In this document: positions 1 through 10,553 of the stretch, one piece after another
Layout: every line of letters begins with the position of its first letter
Numbering within the stretch: the first letter of the stretch is position 1
NCBI RefSeq assembly: GCF_000344685.1
Contig: NW_006920416.1
Span: forward strand, 662,686 to 679,962
Source: Gloeophyllum trabeum ATCC 11539
Taxonomy: Eukaryota > Basidiomycota > Agaricomycetes > Gloeophyllales > Gloeophyllaceae
DNA length: 17,277 nucleotides
Direction: 5' to 3'
Program-made: the position numbers and the translations under genes
Notes under the pieces: model-generated
What the model was told of the DNA's origin: nothing
What the model saw: the letters and a program-made list of their open reading frames with translations, nothing else
Databases searched by the model: none

Positions 1-2
1 AC

Positions 3-1753
3 CTAGCTCTGCCCATCAACCTCGCGACCTCTGCTCAATCCCCGGGTGCTTCGCATGAGCCAATCGCTCCTGAAGCCTCTGACCCAGCGGTCTGAACACG
101 ACGCTGATGAGTTACTTCTGGCACAGCTATGCCCGGGAAGGGGGAGTACCATTAATTAATTACCTGCTTCTGAAGGCTATTTCGCCTGAGGCAGATGATC
201 CAGACACGTCCAATGTCAGAGAATGGACGTACCGCGATATCCTTCGCTTACCACCAGAGAAGCAGAAGGAATGGAGAGCTGCTTGCCACGAAGAATTGGA
301 TGCACTTCGTCGGCGCAGAGTCTTCGACTTGGTTGACCGCCCTAAAGGGCGTAAAGTCATAAAATGTCGCTGGGTATTTGACGTCAAATCAGATGGACGT
401 CGCAAAGCGAGATTAGTCGCTAAAGGCTTCTCGCAGGTTGAAGGTATAGACTTCGACCAAATATTCTCACCAGTTGTGCGCTTTGAGACAGTGCGCCTTA
501 TGCTCGCGCTAGCAGCGCTTGAGGATTGGCACATATCTGGACTCGATGTGCGCAATGCCTATCTATACGGCAAACTGGATGAGGAAATTTATATGGAACA
601 ACCTGAAGGCTTCGCCGTAAAAGGCCAGGAGCACAAGGTTTGTAGACTGCGCCGTGCACTCTACGGACTTAAGCAAGCGGGGCTTGCCTGGTGGCGCACA
701 CTTGCTGAGTCTTTAGAGAAATTAGGCTGCAAACGTCTAACTACCGATGCTGGCATCTTCTTATTCAAATAGAAGGATGGCCGCATGGTAATTATTGTCG
801 TCTACGTTGACGATGCCTTGTTCTTTGGCAAGGACAAGTCTCTAGTGACAGACGTTAAGTCACGATTCATGAAGAAGTGGGAATGCAGGGACCTTGGCGA
901 TGTCAAGGAATTCCTACGCATGCGCATTACAAGGCAAGGCCGAGAGATTCACCTTGATCAGATCGCCTACCTTGATAAAGTGCTGCAGCGTTGTGGCATG
1001 CAGAATGCAAAATCTGCGCCAACTCCTCTCCCTGCAGGCTATCGACCTGAGCCTCACAATGGCCCGGTCAATCCTACTCTTCGTAGCCGGTTCCAAACTG
1101 TGATCGGTTCCTTGCTCTATATTATGCTCGGAACTCGACCGGACATCAGCTATGCAGTTACCAAGTTAGCGCAATTTGCTGCTAATCCGTCTCAGGCCCA
1201 TTTAGATAAAGCGCTCTATATCTGCCGCTATCTAATCGGGACTCGTAACTATACACTAGCTTTTGATGGTGCTAGTGGACTTGGTATTACTGCGTGCACT
1301 GATTCGGACTGGGCATCAGACCCCAGTACCAGGAAGTCCCAAACCGGCTACTTCCTTAAATTAGCCAATGGCATATTCAGTTGGCAGTCGAGAGCGCAGA
1401 AAACCGTTGCGCTATCCTCCACTGAAGCCGAGTACATGGCGCTCAGTGATTGTAGCCGCCAATGTGTATGGGTTAGACAACTCTTTGAAGAGTTAGGCTA
1501 CCAACTCGGCCCAATTCCTATTTGTGGTGACAACCAAGGATCTATATTCCTTGCGTCTAATCCTGTCACCGAGCGAAGGTCTAAACATATTGACATTCGC
1601 TATCACTATATCAGGGAAGTCGTCGAGCAGAAGAAAGTTGAAGTATTCTACATCGATGGCGAGAATAACCCTGCAGACATGTTCACTAAGAACTTAGGAC
1701 ATGTCAAGTTCTTGCGCTTCAGAGCGCAACTCGGACTTAGGTTTTACAAGTAA
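3..1753 (+). pseudogene. Ty1/copia retrotransposon pol, 3' part (RT + RNase H), disrupted
   Basis: The main frame (from about 83) encodes a copia reverse transcriptase and RNase H. RT motifs seen include KCRWVFDVK, LVAKGFSQVEGIDF, SPVVRFETVRLMLALAA, LDVRNAYLYGKLDEEIYMEQ, YGLKQAGLAWW and the catalytic YVDD (about 806-817). RNase H follows with acidic residues in TDSDWAS, STEAEYMALSDC and GDNQGS, then KHIDIRYHYIRE and NPADMFTK, which are typical of the copia C-terminus. Two lesions are visible. A Ser/Pro-rich linker frame (3-92) stops at TGA 93-95 and pol continues in another frame, implying a frameshift near 83-95. An in-frame TAG at 770-772 then splits RT just before the YVDD block. The rest of the frame is clean to its TAA at 1751-1753, so the copy is fairly young. 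Gag, protease, most of integrase and the 5' LTR would lie upstream of the window. The element type is certain; whether the lesions are biological or assembly errors cannot be told here. Confidence 0.95.
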
Positions 1754-1797
1754 TCTAAGTCAGCCCAACGCTTGCGTGCGCGATTATCCGCGGCACT

Positions 1798-1810
1798 TAG
1801 CGAGGGGGAG
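1798..1810 (+). other. Polypurine tract of the copia element
   Basis: A purine-rich run (TAGCGAGGGGGAG) lies 44 nt after the pol stop and immediately before TGTTGAAC, the expected 5' end of a copia 3' LTR. In LTR retrotransposons this tract primes plus-strand synthesis. Both placement and composition fit. Confidence 0.8.
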
Positions 1811-1840
1811 TGTTGAACTGGGCGCTGACTTAGCTGCCAG

Positions 1841-1895
1841 ATTCTACAACGTACCAGAACGTACCGGAACCCTCTGGAACATTCTGGTATATTCC
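1841..1895. promoter_or_regulatory. Array of heat-shock-element pentamers in LTR U3
   Basis: Read in 5-nt steps from 1841, six of eleven pentamers match nGAAn or nTTCn in one register: ATTCT (1841), AGAAC (1856), GGAAC (1866), GGAAC (1876), ATTCT (1881) and ATTCC (1891). The three GAA units are spaced exactly 10 nt apart, and the last is followed directly by an inverted TTC unit. This combines a step-type and a canonical heat shock factor site. It lies about 110-160 nt upstream of the LTR TATA box. Binding by HSF is inferred; part of the regularity comes from a 10-bp tandem repeat (GTACC[A/G]GAAC). Confidence 0.55.
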
Positions 1896-2002
1896 ATTAT
1901 TGTACAGGGCACGGAGCTCATGTGGGTCAGTGACATCATAGGTGGAGCTCAGTAGGATTATAGATATTCCACGTAGCTTAGTCAGCCTATGGGCCACAGT
2001 GT

Positions 2003-2009
2003 ATATAAA
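2003..2009 (+). promoter_or_regulatory. TATA box of the LTR promoter
   Basis: TATATAA lies about 190 nt into the LTR, as expected at the U3/R transition of a copia element. Transcription would start roughly 25-40 nt downstream. Confidence 0.6.
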
Positions 2010-2242
2010 CCCTGCAGCTCTGCTGCCTAATGACAAGGGTCGTTCATACGAGCTTTACCAGTAGCTACAGCATCCAACCAATACAGGTGAGTTGTGTAGG
2101 GCGCACTGTGCGTGCTGCTGCCTCCATAACTCCTCATCACTTTCGTCACACCAGGTTTCTCGCCCTAGCACCTAGTGTTGCTAGTCCTGCGTCGCACCGT
2201 ACACCTCGTGCTTTCATTGTTCAAGTATCCTCATACTGTACA

Positions 2243-3552
2243 AGCTGAGGAACCAGGGGTAGTATCTAGTCCGTTAGGCTCCTCGGGCTTACTCCAAACC
2301 ACATATCAGCCCCATGTCAATTGCACAGCCCTCCCTACCCCCATGGAAGTTCTGCAGGAATCATACACACTTCCGACGTTGGTACGCCCCATACAATGCA
2401 TGCATCTACGAACAAGTTCTGATACGAGCGGACCGCGGTAATTATTCAAGTTCTACTGAATGTCCGTGGCGCCTTAAGACTTCCGAACTCAAACCAGTCA
2501 CTCATGGTCAGCATGGCCCTATCACCGTTCTGAGGCCGTCCCTACCATATAGGTGATTTGTCGATTGTACTCGGTCGAGGCAACGTCTTCTCCCTGGACG
2601 AGCCAGCGTCAGATATAAAATGAGCCTGTTAACATGCCAATGTCAGTGTTATGTTTCTTTGGTAAGGTCATCATGGACTGGGAACAGTCATCACTACGGT
2701 GCGCTTCGCCTGACATTTGATTCAACAAGTCCCCGCGGACAGTGGTCTCTCCACGAGATGCCCAACACGATTTAAACGCGACCAAACCCCTCGTCCCACG
2801 GAGCTCCCGCGTTTCGACGGACTGGCTCGTCGCTTTGGGTTCTCAGGTGGCAGACCAAGTACCATCGTTGATCGGTCGAGTACAGTGACTCGGATGCTCC
2901 TTGTCTCCATGCGTCGTCCGTACCGCAATATCAATGTTTCACAGTACTTGAATAGGCCCGGAGGGATTTTCCCTCCGTCTTCCGAGGCTGGATTCGACAA
3001 TCTTCATCCGATGTCGATACCATGTGGAGAGCGGATATCCAGTCTTTATTCAGATTCTATCTTATTCAACATGTTACAACGACCGAAGGCCCTATAGAGT
3101 TGACCATATCATTTACCCTACTTTTGCCCTCCTCCCGCAATGTGCAGCATAAGAAACAACGGATCCGGAAGACTATACACCGAAGAAGTAGGATACTCAA
3201 CCAACAACGTAAGGGGGACAAAGAACGAATGGACATAGAAACGTACGCACTACTGCAATGGGCAATCAAAGGAAGACAATAAAATATAAACATAAAGAGA
3301 CTTAGAACGAACAGACACAATGAAATTGAACGACAGCAAGGACACGGAGAGCGATTGTTGACTGAGTATACTAACGAGACATTATGATATCAATGAGAAG
3401 GGGATATCTGGGTGATGGTGCGGTGCGGTATTAGATTATCGTACACATATGTTGTTGTCCGTTTTACTCGAAATGCATGGATGTTTGTCGAATGTTCGAG
3501 GATGGCCAGCACGAATCCCCTTGATGAAGTCGAATGTCGGTCATCGAACCGG
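2243..3552. other. Intergenic region, no recognisable gene
   Basis: This 1.3-kb stretch lies between the retroelement and the bZIP stop codon. Open frames up to 126 codons exist on both strands (for example 2717-3097 +), but none shows a known domain, consistent coding character or convincing splice structure. The part next to 3553, with AT-rich sequence near 3276-3300, is probably the 3' UTR and terminator region of the minus-strand bZIP gene. No second LTR copy or tRNA was seen. Confidence 0.6.
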
Positions 3553-5147
3553 TCAACACACCTCCACCTCCCACTCGCCCTGCCCCCCCTCGCCGCCGCT
3601 CATGAGCGTGATCCGCACCCGCTTCTTCTTCCCCGCTGAGGCGGCACCCAGACCCATCCCCGCCGACAAGCCCAAGCCGCCCAGACCCGAGTCCCCGTCC
3701 ATGAGATGCAGCGGGCTCTCCATATCCATACCCATCCCGAAACTACTTGAGCCGAGCATGTCCGAGTCAGGTGACAGGAACACATTCGAGTGCAGGTCGT
3801 TGGAGAAGGGTACGAGCGAAGAAGACGGCGCCGAAGAGAAACTCGACGAGTCCACGGATAACGTCTGGCCAGTCGAGGACGCGCCAGCCGAAGGGTTGAT
3901 CCGCACCCGAATCTTCCCATCCGACGAGGGTACCGACTCGAAAGAGACATCCAGAGCACCGGCGCCATTCGGTCCCTGCACAGGGAACTCGAGCTTGCCG
4001 GGGGCCGAAAGTGAAGGACTGTCCAGATCGACGTTCATGCCAGTTGAAGGGTCCCGCCAAGAGAGCTGGTACTCGAAATCACCGGGCATGCTTCCCGAGG
4101 AACCGTAGTCACTGAATGTGAGATATTCGCCGCTGGGTGAGAAGGCGGGGAAGGGGTACGTGGTCGGGAGTGATGAATGGGATTGGTGATGGTGCGCGGG
4201 GAGACCCAGCAGCGTCGGGAGGGCGCAGAGGAGAACGACAAGTCCAATGCTCGCGCTGGTGCCGCCGCTACTCGCGGACCGATGGTGAAGAGATGGCGAG
4301 CGTGGTTCGGGTTTAATGAACGTCGATTGAGACTCCGACTTGACCGACGTCGAGAGCTTCGAGGCGAGCTCTTGTTCGCGGCGCTCCGACTCTGCCAGCT
4401 TCGCCCGCAACGTCTCAATTTCAGATAGGAGCGAGGTGGCGTCGGATGAACTGGCCGGAGGGGCAGAGCCATTCGCAATAGCAAGAAGGCGGGCGTTCTC
4501 TTGCTCGAGCTCGGCGACGCGTCTGGCGTCGAGCGTCAAGGCAAGCGGGGGAGATACGTGATGGATGGCACTCACACTTCCATGTTCTCAAACTCCTCTC
4601 TCTTCCGCTGCCTGCTCAGAAACGCCGCCGCCCTGTTCTTGACCAACCTCGCCTCGCGCTTGCTCAGGCCAGACACATCGGGTGGCACGAAATCCTTGAC
4701 ACTGACCCTCGAGGCGGACGCGCGTTTCTTGGGTTCGGACGAGGGCTGTTCAGAGGGCCCGCGCTTGGCCGCAGTCGGCCGCGACTGGGGTGGCGGCGAG
4801 CACGTCTCCGACTGCGCGTCGTACGGCGTCGACGGCTGGGTGTACATGTGCTGCTCGGGGGAAAAGTCGAAAACCTGGTGGGTCGCAACGCAGACCTCTG
4901 AGCCGTCAACCGAGTCCGGCGACGCGTACCGCGACTTCTTGAGAACGTTCTGCGGGGGCAGCGGTGAGTCCATCGACACTGGCGGCGACGGCGGCACCGA
5001 CATCGGATACGAGTATGCGAAACTGGCGTCGAACGACGCTGCCGTCGGCGAGTAATGTTGTCCCCAGGACGACTCGGACGACACCGGAGAAAGGAGGGGC
5101 GCGTCGCTCGCAATAATCTGCGACATGGACAGGGCTGACGGGGCCAT
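3553..5147 (-). CDS. bZIP transcription factor with probable membrane anchor (ATF6 / bZIP17/28-like architecture)
   Basis: Two exons, 5147-4576 and 4522-3553, are joined by a 53-nt GT-AG intron (4575-4523). They give 513 aa ending in TGA. The start sits in a good context (ACA before ATG, G at +4). Residues 1-150 are rich in Ser, Pro and Gln, suggesting an activation region. The bZIP is at about 161-205: the basic region SKREARLVKNRAAAFLSRQR contains the N-x7-R signature (N171...R179), and heptad positions are M189, L196 and L203. The intron falls exactly at the start of the zipper. A second heptad segment lies at 218-247, followed by two SUMO-type psi-K-x-E motifs (VKSE, IKPE). Residues 282-299 (IGLVVLLCALPTLLGLP core) form a hydrophobic stretch that could span a membrane. 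The remaining C-terminal part of about 214 residues is Ser/Gly-rich, has no N-glycosylation sequon and contains two RVRI motifs. The basic region recalls plant bZIP17/28 and ATF6, which are ER-anchored stress factors; that role is inferred. The membrane segment is short, so a soluble nuclear factor remains possible. Confidence 0.9.
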
Positions 5148-5246
5148 TGTAGTTAGGAAGAAAGGGAATTATATACGAGCTTGTAGTAGTTTTAGAGCAG
5201 GGCGTTTGTCGGTGGAAGCAAAAGCTCGAAGACGGGACGAGCCGGA

Positions 5247-5254
5247 CTTATAAG
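5247..5254 (-). promoter_or_regulatory. Candidate TATA box of the bZIP gene
   Basis: CTTATAAG lies about 100 nt upstream of the bZIP start codon. No ATG occurs between it and the start, so no upstream ORF is predicted in a leader beginning here. A second TATA-like run (TATATAA, about 5168-5175) is too close to the ATG to be the main TATA box. Confidence 0.4.
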
Positions 5255-8200
5255 AGGGGATGCGAAGAAATCTGTCTCCGCGCAGGCGTCGGCAAAATCA
5301 GACCTTACCCCTCTTGATGCATCTTTTGCTGCGAGATCCCACACGGCTATAACAGGGTGATCTGTTGCGAGGCGTGATTATCTTCACATGCACTGCCGTA
5401 GTTCTCGGCGCGTTCTTATCCTTAATTTTGCCTCTTGGACTTCACCGGATTCTCCGTATTATGACGGACCGCAGCACACAACCTTCCACCTCGTGCAGAG
5501 GAGACAGCCTACCTACTTAACGCCCTGCATTCCATGTCCGGCGCGGCCGAGGCGTTGCCAAATGCGCTACGGCCGCGCGTTTTCTGGAAGCCGGGAACTT
5601 ACAGTAGCACGGAATAGAAGGGGCATCGGACGTGCGCAGACAATCCCGATGCCCTGAAGACCGAGAATTACTTCTATTTCGGGCGATAGCCGAGCCCTGA
5701 ACGCCCCTAAATAATAGGCTGCATCTAGTCGCGCGGCATTTGGCGTGGTGCGCATATTCCGATCACGTGACCTCATTAGCGTTATGGAATCGTCAGATTA
5801 ACCGCGTTCCCCAGCGCGTCGCAACCCTCTAGAAAGAATTAATGAGCTTCAGGTACATAGTTTGAAGTGACACCAAAGTTGTGCTCAATTAGTGTCTGTT
5901 TTGAGTGCCGTATCGACCGATAAAGCCTATTCTGTACCATGATAGGCTCTAGCGCATATTGATAATAATCCATTCCCCCCATGGGCTGGTAGAAGTAATG
6001 AGTAGCAATACATATATGTTTTTAAGCCATATTGAGGTATGCTGCCGAGCGTGGTGTCTTTAAAATGAGCTCTGAAGGGTAGAGCTTCAACATGTTCCCC
6101 TTTTGGGACGGCCAGAGCTGCTGATGTCAGCAGCATGTACCGAACGAAGTTAATGCTCCTACAGCGGAAAGAGAGCGCCAAAAAATCTGAGACTACTCAA
6201 GTTGCATCAGGACCAGCAGGTACTCCTGCCATATCATATATTTTTCCCTCGCTACATGGAGATGGCATGGGTACGAAACGGTGAGTCTGTCGAGGTGGCC
6301 GTGGGAATAGTCACGTGATATTGAATATGCGTACCCCTACTAAGGGGGCGCGATCCGCGGCAGACCGTTATATGCCGACTGCCCTCCACCTGCCTTATAA
6401 GGGAGGCATTTAATCGGTCGCCTTTGGGAGACTACCTAAATAAGCAACACGCCTATCGTTAGCAACTGAGCGAGGCAGCTCAGAACATTATGTACATCCA
6501 TACCAATCTGTTTCATTTCGCGGGCGTCTTCAGGACAACATTTCCCTAGGTGAAACAGAGGCGTTGCACTGAAGGATGCCCGGGATCTCGTTATCTTATC
6601 GGTGTATTGCGTATTCCGAACTAACTTTACCTCCACTTGTGGGGTACTGCCATCAGTGGCAACCTGATGGCTGAACGAATGTGGCGGCTCGATCGCGGTC
6701 CCGGGTTTCTAGGACTGTACGATATCTTCAATCAAAACTTCAAGTGATAGATATCTACAAAACGTCAGAAGGGCGCAGACCTCTTGTATTCGGCTGCAGA
6801 TAAAACCCACCAAGTATCGAAGCCGTCATACCTGCCAAACCACAGGAGCCTGAGTGAATGGAACACCTACTTTCTCCAACAGTCTCATTTGCGGAGATGG
6901 TCAGCATGCAAATCTCACTCGCTCAGAGTCGAATGCCGCCCACAAAGGCTCCGAAAAGGAGCCGGGCAACTGTACAGTCCCAGTTCAGCCTCAGTACCTC
7001 CGAAAAATATGGTGAGATGACATACTACCGTGTCTCACGGTCTTCATCCGCGGGACCGGCATATCGTGATCGCCTGATGCCGACGTACGGAGTCTCGACA
7101 GCCTTGACAGAAATAGGAAACGTCCTGACATCGATAGGACGCGCTGAAGACAACAGTCCCTGCAAGAAGAATGATATCAGTCAACTTTGTGCCGTGATGA
7201 CGGCTGTTGTTGCCCAATGGATGTGTGATAAACCCTCTAGTACATGGCCAAGATGCGCCTTGTACAGGACGCACGACCCTCTTGTGCCAAAGGGCTGCGA
7301 ATGACTCACCTTGAAATGAATCATACTTCGATTCCCTGGAAGCTTATCACATTCGCATATTGAACTATCCACTTACAGGAAGATTTTGACTTTCATTAGG
7401 CGACCACCATTCACACGTCGCGCATCGTCGTCGTATAGACATCAGAAGTCAGGGCTTCCGACGAATACCCGAGGTCGATGCAGGACTGCCTTTCAGCAGC
7501 CCATGTTTCACCTAAACTGCACAAACTAAGGAGCACGGATCGAGTGAGTAGGTGAAAGTCCTCGTGAACCCAAAATGGTCGGCGGGAATATCCTCGCCGT
7601 ATGGATAGACCGACCGCGGGAGGAGAGCGCATATACAAGCAATTACTCGGAGAAAGAACCGACGTCACCAAAAAATAGGTACGATGTGGGTCTCAAAGCA
7701 TAGACCAGACTCCAGCAATTAAACGGCAGGAGATCGCAAGGACAGGCCGCCAGTACGACGTCCAGTGCCATTGGTCGCTTCAGGAATCGCAGGAAACGCC
7801 ATCGCGATGACCCATCCAAGGTACTTGGAACGGACCCTAGTGCGAAGCGAGGTATTAAGCCATGGTGAGAACAGATGCTTGAGCAAGATAGAGAAATGCA
7901 TATGCCAGCGCTCCGGGCGGAATGCTATGCCGATGGTCACAGGAGAAGGCCATGCTATACGCCGAGTTCAGCCAGTCAAGAAGATCCTCAATACCGTACC
8001 AGATGAAGCTCTGATGACAATGGGTACATAAAAAAGAGAAATTAGCTGAACGATTGCGGCAGAAAGATCCTCGCCACTGGAGGCATTTCCGGGCGCACAT
8101 AGATGCATGTACCGCTATCCAAGCACCTAGAAGCGGCCGCGAGTAGCAGATCCATGGACAGTGCTCCATATATGCTATGGATTTCAGCCATTTTCGAGTC

Positions 8201-8740
8201 GAGAGCATCATCGAAATTATGTCTTCCGTGCCAGATCACAAGATAGCCAGCGAAACACGACGCGACTTGCCCAGCGGTACGTCCGCCGTCGACGCGTCCG
8301 TCGTGGTCATCAGCCTGATCGCGCGTCCTGTAAGCCAAAAGGAAACGGGCCAGCAGTATGAAAGAGCGGAAACACCGTACAGGTCAACGAGGACGAGATG
8401 ACACGTAGAAAGGTGGCGGCAGAGGGTTAACGAGCTGGCAGTCCGACGCGATAGTCCACGGCACCCTTACTAAGCGGCGCACGTGGTTGATCTACTTAAG
8501 TAAGCGCTGTGGCTGAGCGCCAGAGCGTGAAAACAACTAGCTGCGGCACCCGTAGCCACTTCGGGGAGGTGTAAATAGTATTCGGAATTTTAATTTATCT
8601 TCATCATGGAGGTCGAAGCCCTCCCGACTCTGCTGCCGCCACCCGAGAGTCAGGACGTCGGGGCGAAGTGTGTTCTCCAAATGAGGCAAATGTAGATGCA
8701 TTAGCCAATAGAATGCGATTATTAAAGCTTACATAGACAT
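5255..8740. other. Long intergenic region, no recognisable gene
   Basis: About 3.5 kb in which no open frame exceeds 150 codons. None of those present (for example 6858-7304 +, 7855-8211 -, 8042-8338 -) shows a domain I recognise. Small structures present: CACGTG E-boxes inside TCACGTGA at 5763-5770 and 6311-6318; a near-perfect 18-bp dyad at 6117-6134; and CGTCCT/AGGACG arms around 7121-7141. The minus strand at 7700-8400 has several overlapping hydrophobic short frames that could be a decayed membrane-protein gene, but I could not join them convincingly. Confidence 0.5.
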
Positions 8741-10553
8741 ATTACTAAGCAAAAGACCGAACTACTGTCAAATACCGTAGACCCGTTTCCTCGTCGAAGA
8801 CATCGCTAGCTGCCTCGATATCGTCGTCCACGATCTCCATCTTCGTCTCCTCCTTATCATGGGGGTCATCGAAGGCCTCAGTATGGTTATACACAGTGCT
8901 ACGGAGCTCATCCGCATTCGATTTTCTGGCCCATTTCGGCGGCAGCACGAGAGTCGACATTGATTCGAAGGACGATATTCAGCCGTGAACGCGCGATGGT
9001 CAAGTTGAAGCTTCAAGCTTTAAGACGCGTTGCTGATCTAGGGCGATCGCTTAAATGCGTGTCGGACGATGCCGGTTTTGTAGGCGTCGCCCTCCTTTGT
9101 CCCTCAATCTGGTTCCTGTTTGGACAGCGTAATTGGGCAATGAACGGTCTTTCAGGTTCGCTCGAGTTATGGTTGGAAGCTGACTTATGGTGTCCCATTA
9201 GGATACTTGACTATGCGCAACGTACGGTCTTTGTTTAATCTTTTTAACAGGTCAAGGGCGTGATGGAGGGTCTCTCCCCATCTGTCAGGCGTATAGAGGC
9301 GCACGCTGTCTATGCACGCAATGCGTAGTGGTCCTCATAAATACTATCCGGAACTAGTCCAGCCTTACTGCGAGAGAGCGCTTGCCGCTCTGCTTCAATG
9401 GCAAGGACTAGAGACTACACGACCATGTTATTTCCACAATGTAAGTAAAGACCACAGAAATTTCTTATTCAACCTATCTCCAGATTTTCCTTGTATCCGG
9501 CTCTACCACGCATGGCCGCTACCCATTGATACCCCACATTTCATAGTACGAGACGTGCTGCCTGGCGCGAATGAATACGGAATCTCTCACCAAGAATTGG
9601 GGACCGCGGACCTCGTCCTGAGTACTTTCGGTAGCCCTGGGTTCTAGTCGTCCACGACCATGTTCCAGTCTGAGTCAGACAGCCAACATAGCGTACTATC
9701 AGAGTCGTCGTCACCGCAAATTGCGTCCGAGGATGATCTGACGCTTCTCTCTGCGGCAAATGGTTCAAACCAGGGTTTTGTGTACGACAGAGTGCTCTTG
9801 GACGCGTAACCAAGGCCTGCTGCCAGAGATACCCGAGCGAGGTCCCGTCTGGCGGGGTGATAACCCTACCAAGGCGCTCATCGGACTGGGGGGGACAGAA
9901 TCACACTCAGAATCGTGAACTGCTTGGCTGCAGAAATAGGCGATGCTGAAGCGCTGGAACTTGAAAGACTGATGCAATCATTGCCACACATATGAACTCT
10001 CCAGCAGCACCGTGATACGCTTCTGTCCTCCATCGCTTTCCTTGCAGTCTTCTAGATCTCGGTCGACCTCGAGCTCGTCGAAGTTCTACTTGTCTGTGGT
10101 CATATGCTTATGATGATATATGACCGAAATACGCAGACTTCTACCAAACGGAGGAACTTGGCTCGAGCGAACGGCCGACAGCCTGTGCCTCGCGGCGCTC
10201 ACCTCAGATACTGGATCAAGCCTCGAAATCACTCACGTCTTGCTGTGTCTTCCTGCACCTGAATTACTCGAGCGGACAATCATCTTGTATTTTGCTTACA
10301 AGGTTCCGGGTTGCATCTTGTAATTTCCTTGAGCGGCGGCCACGGGAACACGGTACATCAAGCTCAGGTTTGTTCTGTTATGCAAATGGGAGGTAACTGA
10401 TAGCGCGACACATCTCATGATACAAGAAATACATAATGAAAGAATCTCCGTCAAACGAGGCCAATTGCCCTTCCTAGGGGTCTCCAGTATCTTCAGCATC
10501 CATCCCCACCAGACGCAGAAGCAGGACCGCACCGGCCTAGACCGCCAACAGCG
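8741..10553. other. Intergenic region with only weak ORFs
   Basis: No recognised gene. On the plus strand an open frame starts at 9312, meets a TAG at 9645-9647 and continues in frame to a TAA at 9807-9809. Its second half is Ser/Asp/Glu-rich. A possible intron (GTAAGT...CTCCAG, about 9439-9481, 43 nt) lies inside the first half. A short acidic frame lies at 8745-8960 on the minus strand. None matches a known family, so I do not call genes here. Confidence 0.45.

Larger units (their letters stand above)
1811..2242 (+). repeat. 3' LTR of the copia element (3' boundary uncertain)
   Basis: The LTR starts with TGTTGAAC directly after the polypurine tract. It contains a promoter-like U3, with GAA/TTC pentamers at 1841-1895 and TATATAA at 2003-2009. 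The 3' end cannot be fixed because the 5' LTR copy and the left target-site duplication lie outside the window. CA-ending candidates include 2080, 2085 and 2242. The stated end is an outer bound, not an observation. Confidence 0.7.

Noticed and set aside
4523..4575. bZIP intron as an Ire1-type (HAC1-like) unconventional intron
   Set aside because: It has normal GTGAGT and CCAG ends and a branch-like TTGAC, and it lies inside the bZIP. It is an ordinary spliceosomal intron.
4501..5055. 184-codon plus-strand ORF (and 219 codons at 3449-4108) opposite the bZIP gene
   Set aside because: These are antisense shadows of GC-rich coding sequence; the minus strand carries a recognisable bZIP with a clean intron.
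7719..8400. Possible decayed wax-synthase-like or P450 membrane-protein gene on the minus strand (segments such as FRPERWH and hydrophobic runs)
   Set aside because: The fragments fall in different frames, motif order could not be matched to either family, and no supporting splice sites were found.
6331..8482. Similar 20-nt segments at 6331 and 8461 (ACCC-TACTAAG-GG-CGC)
   Set aside because: A single pair with mismatches and an indel; not enough to call a repeat family.
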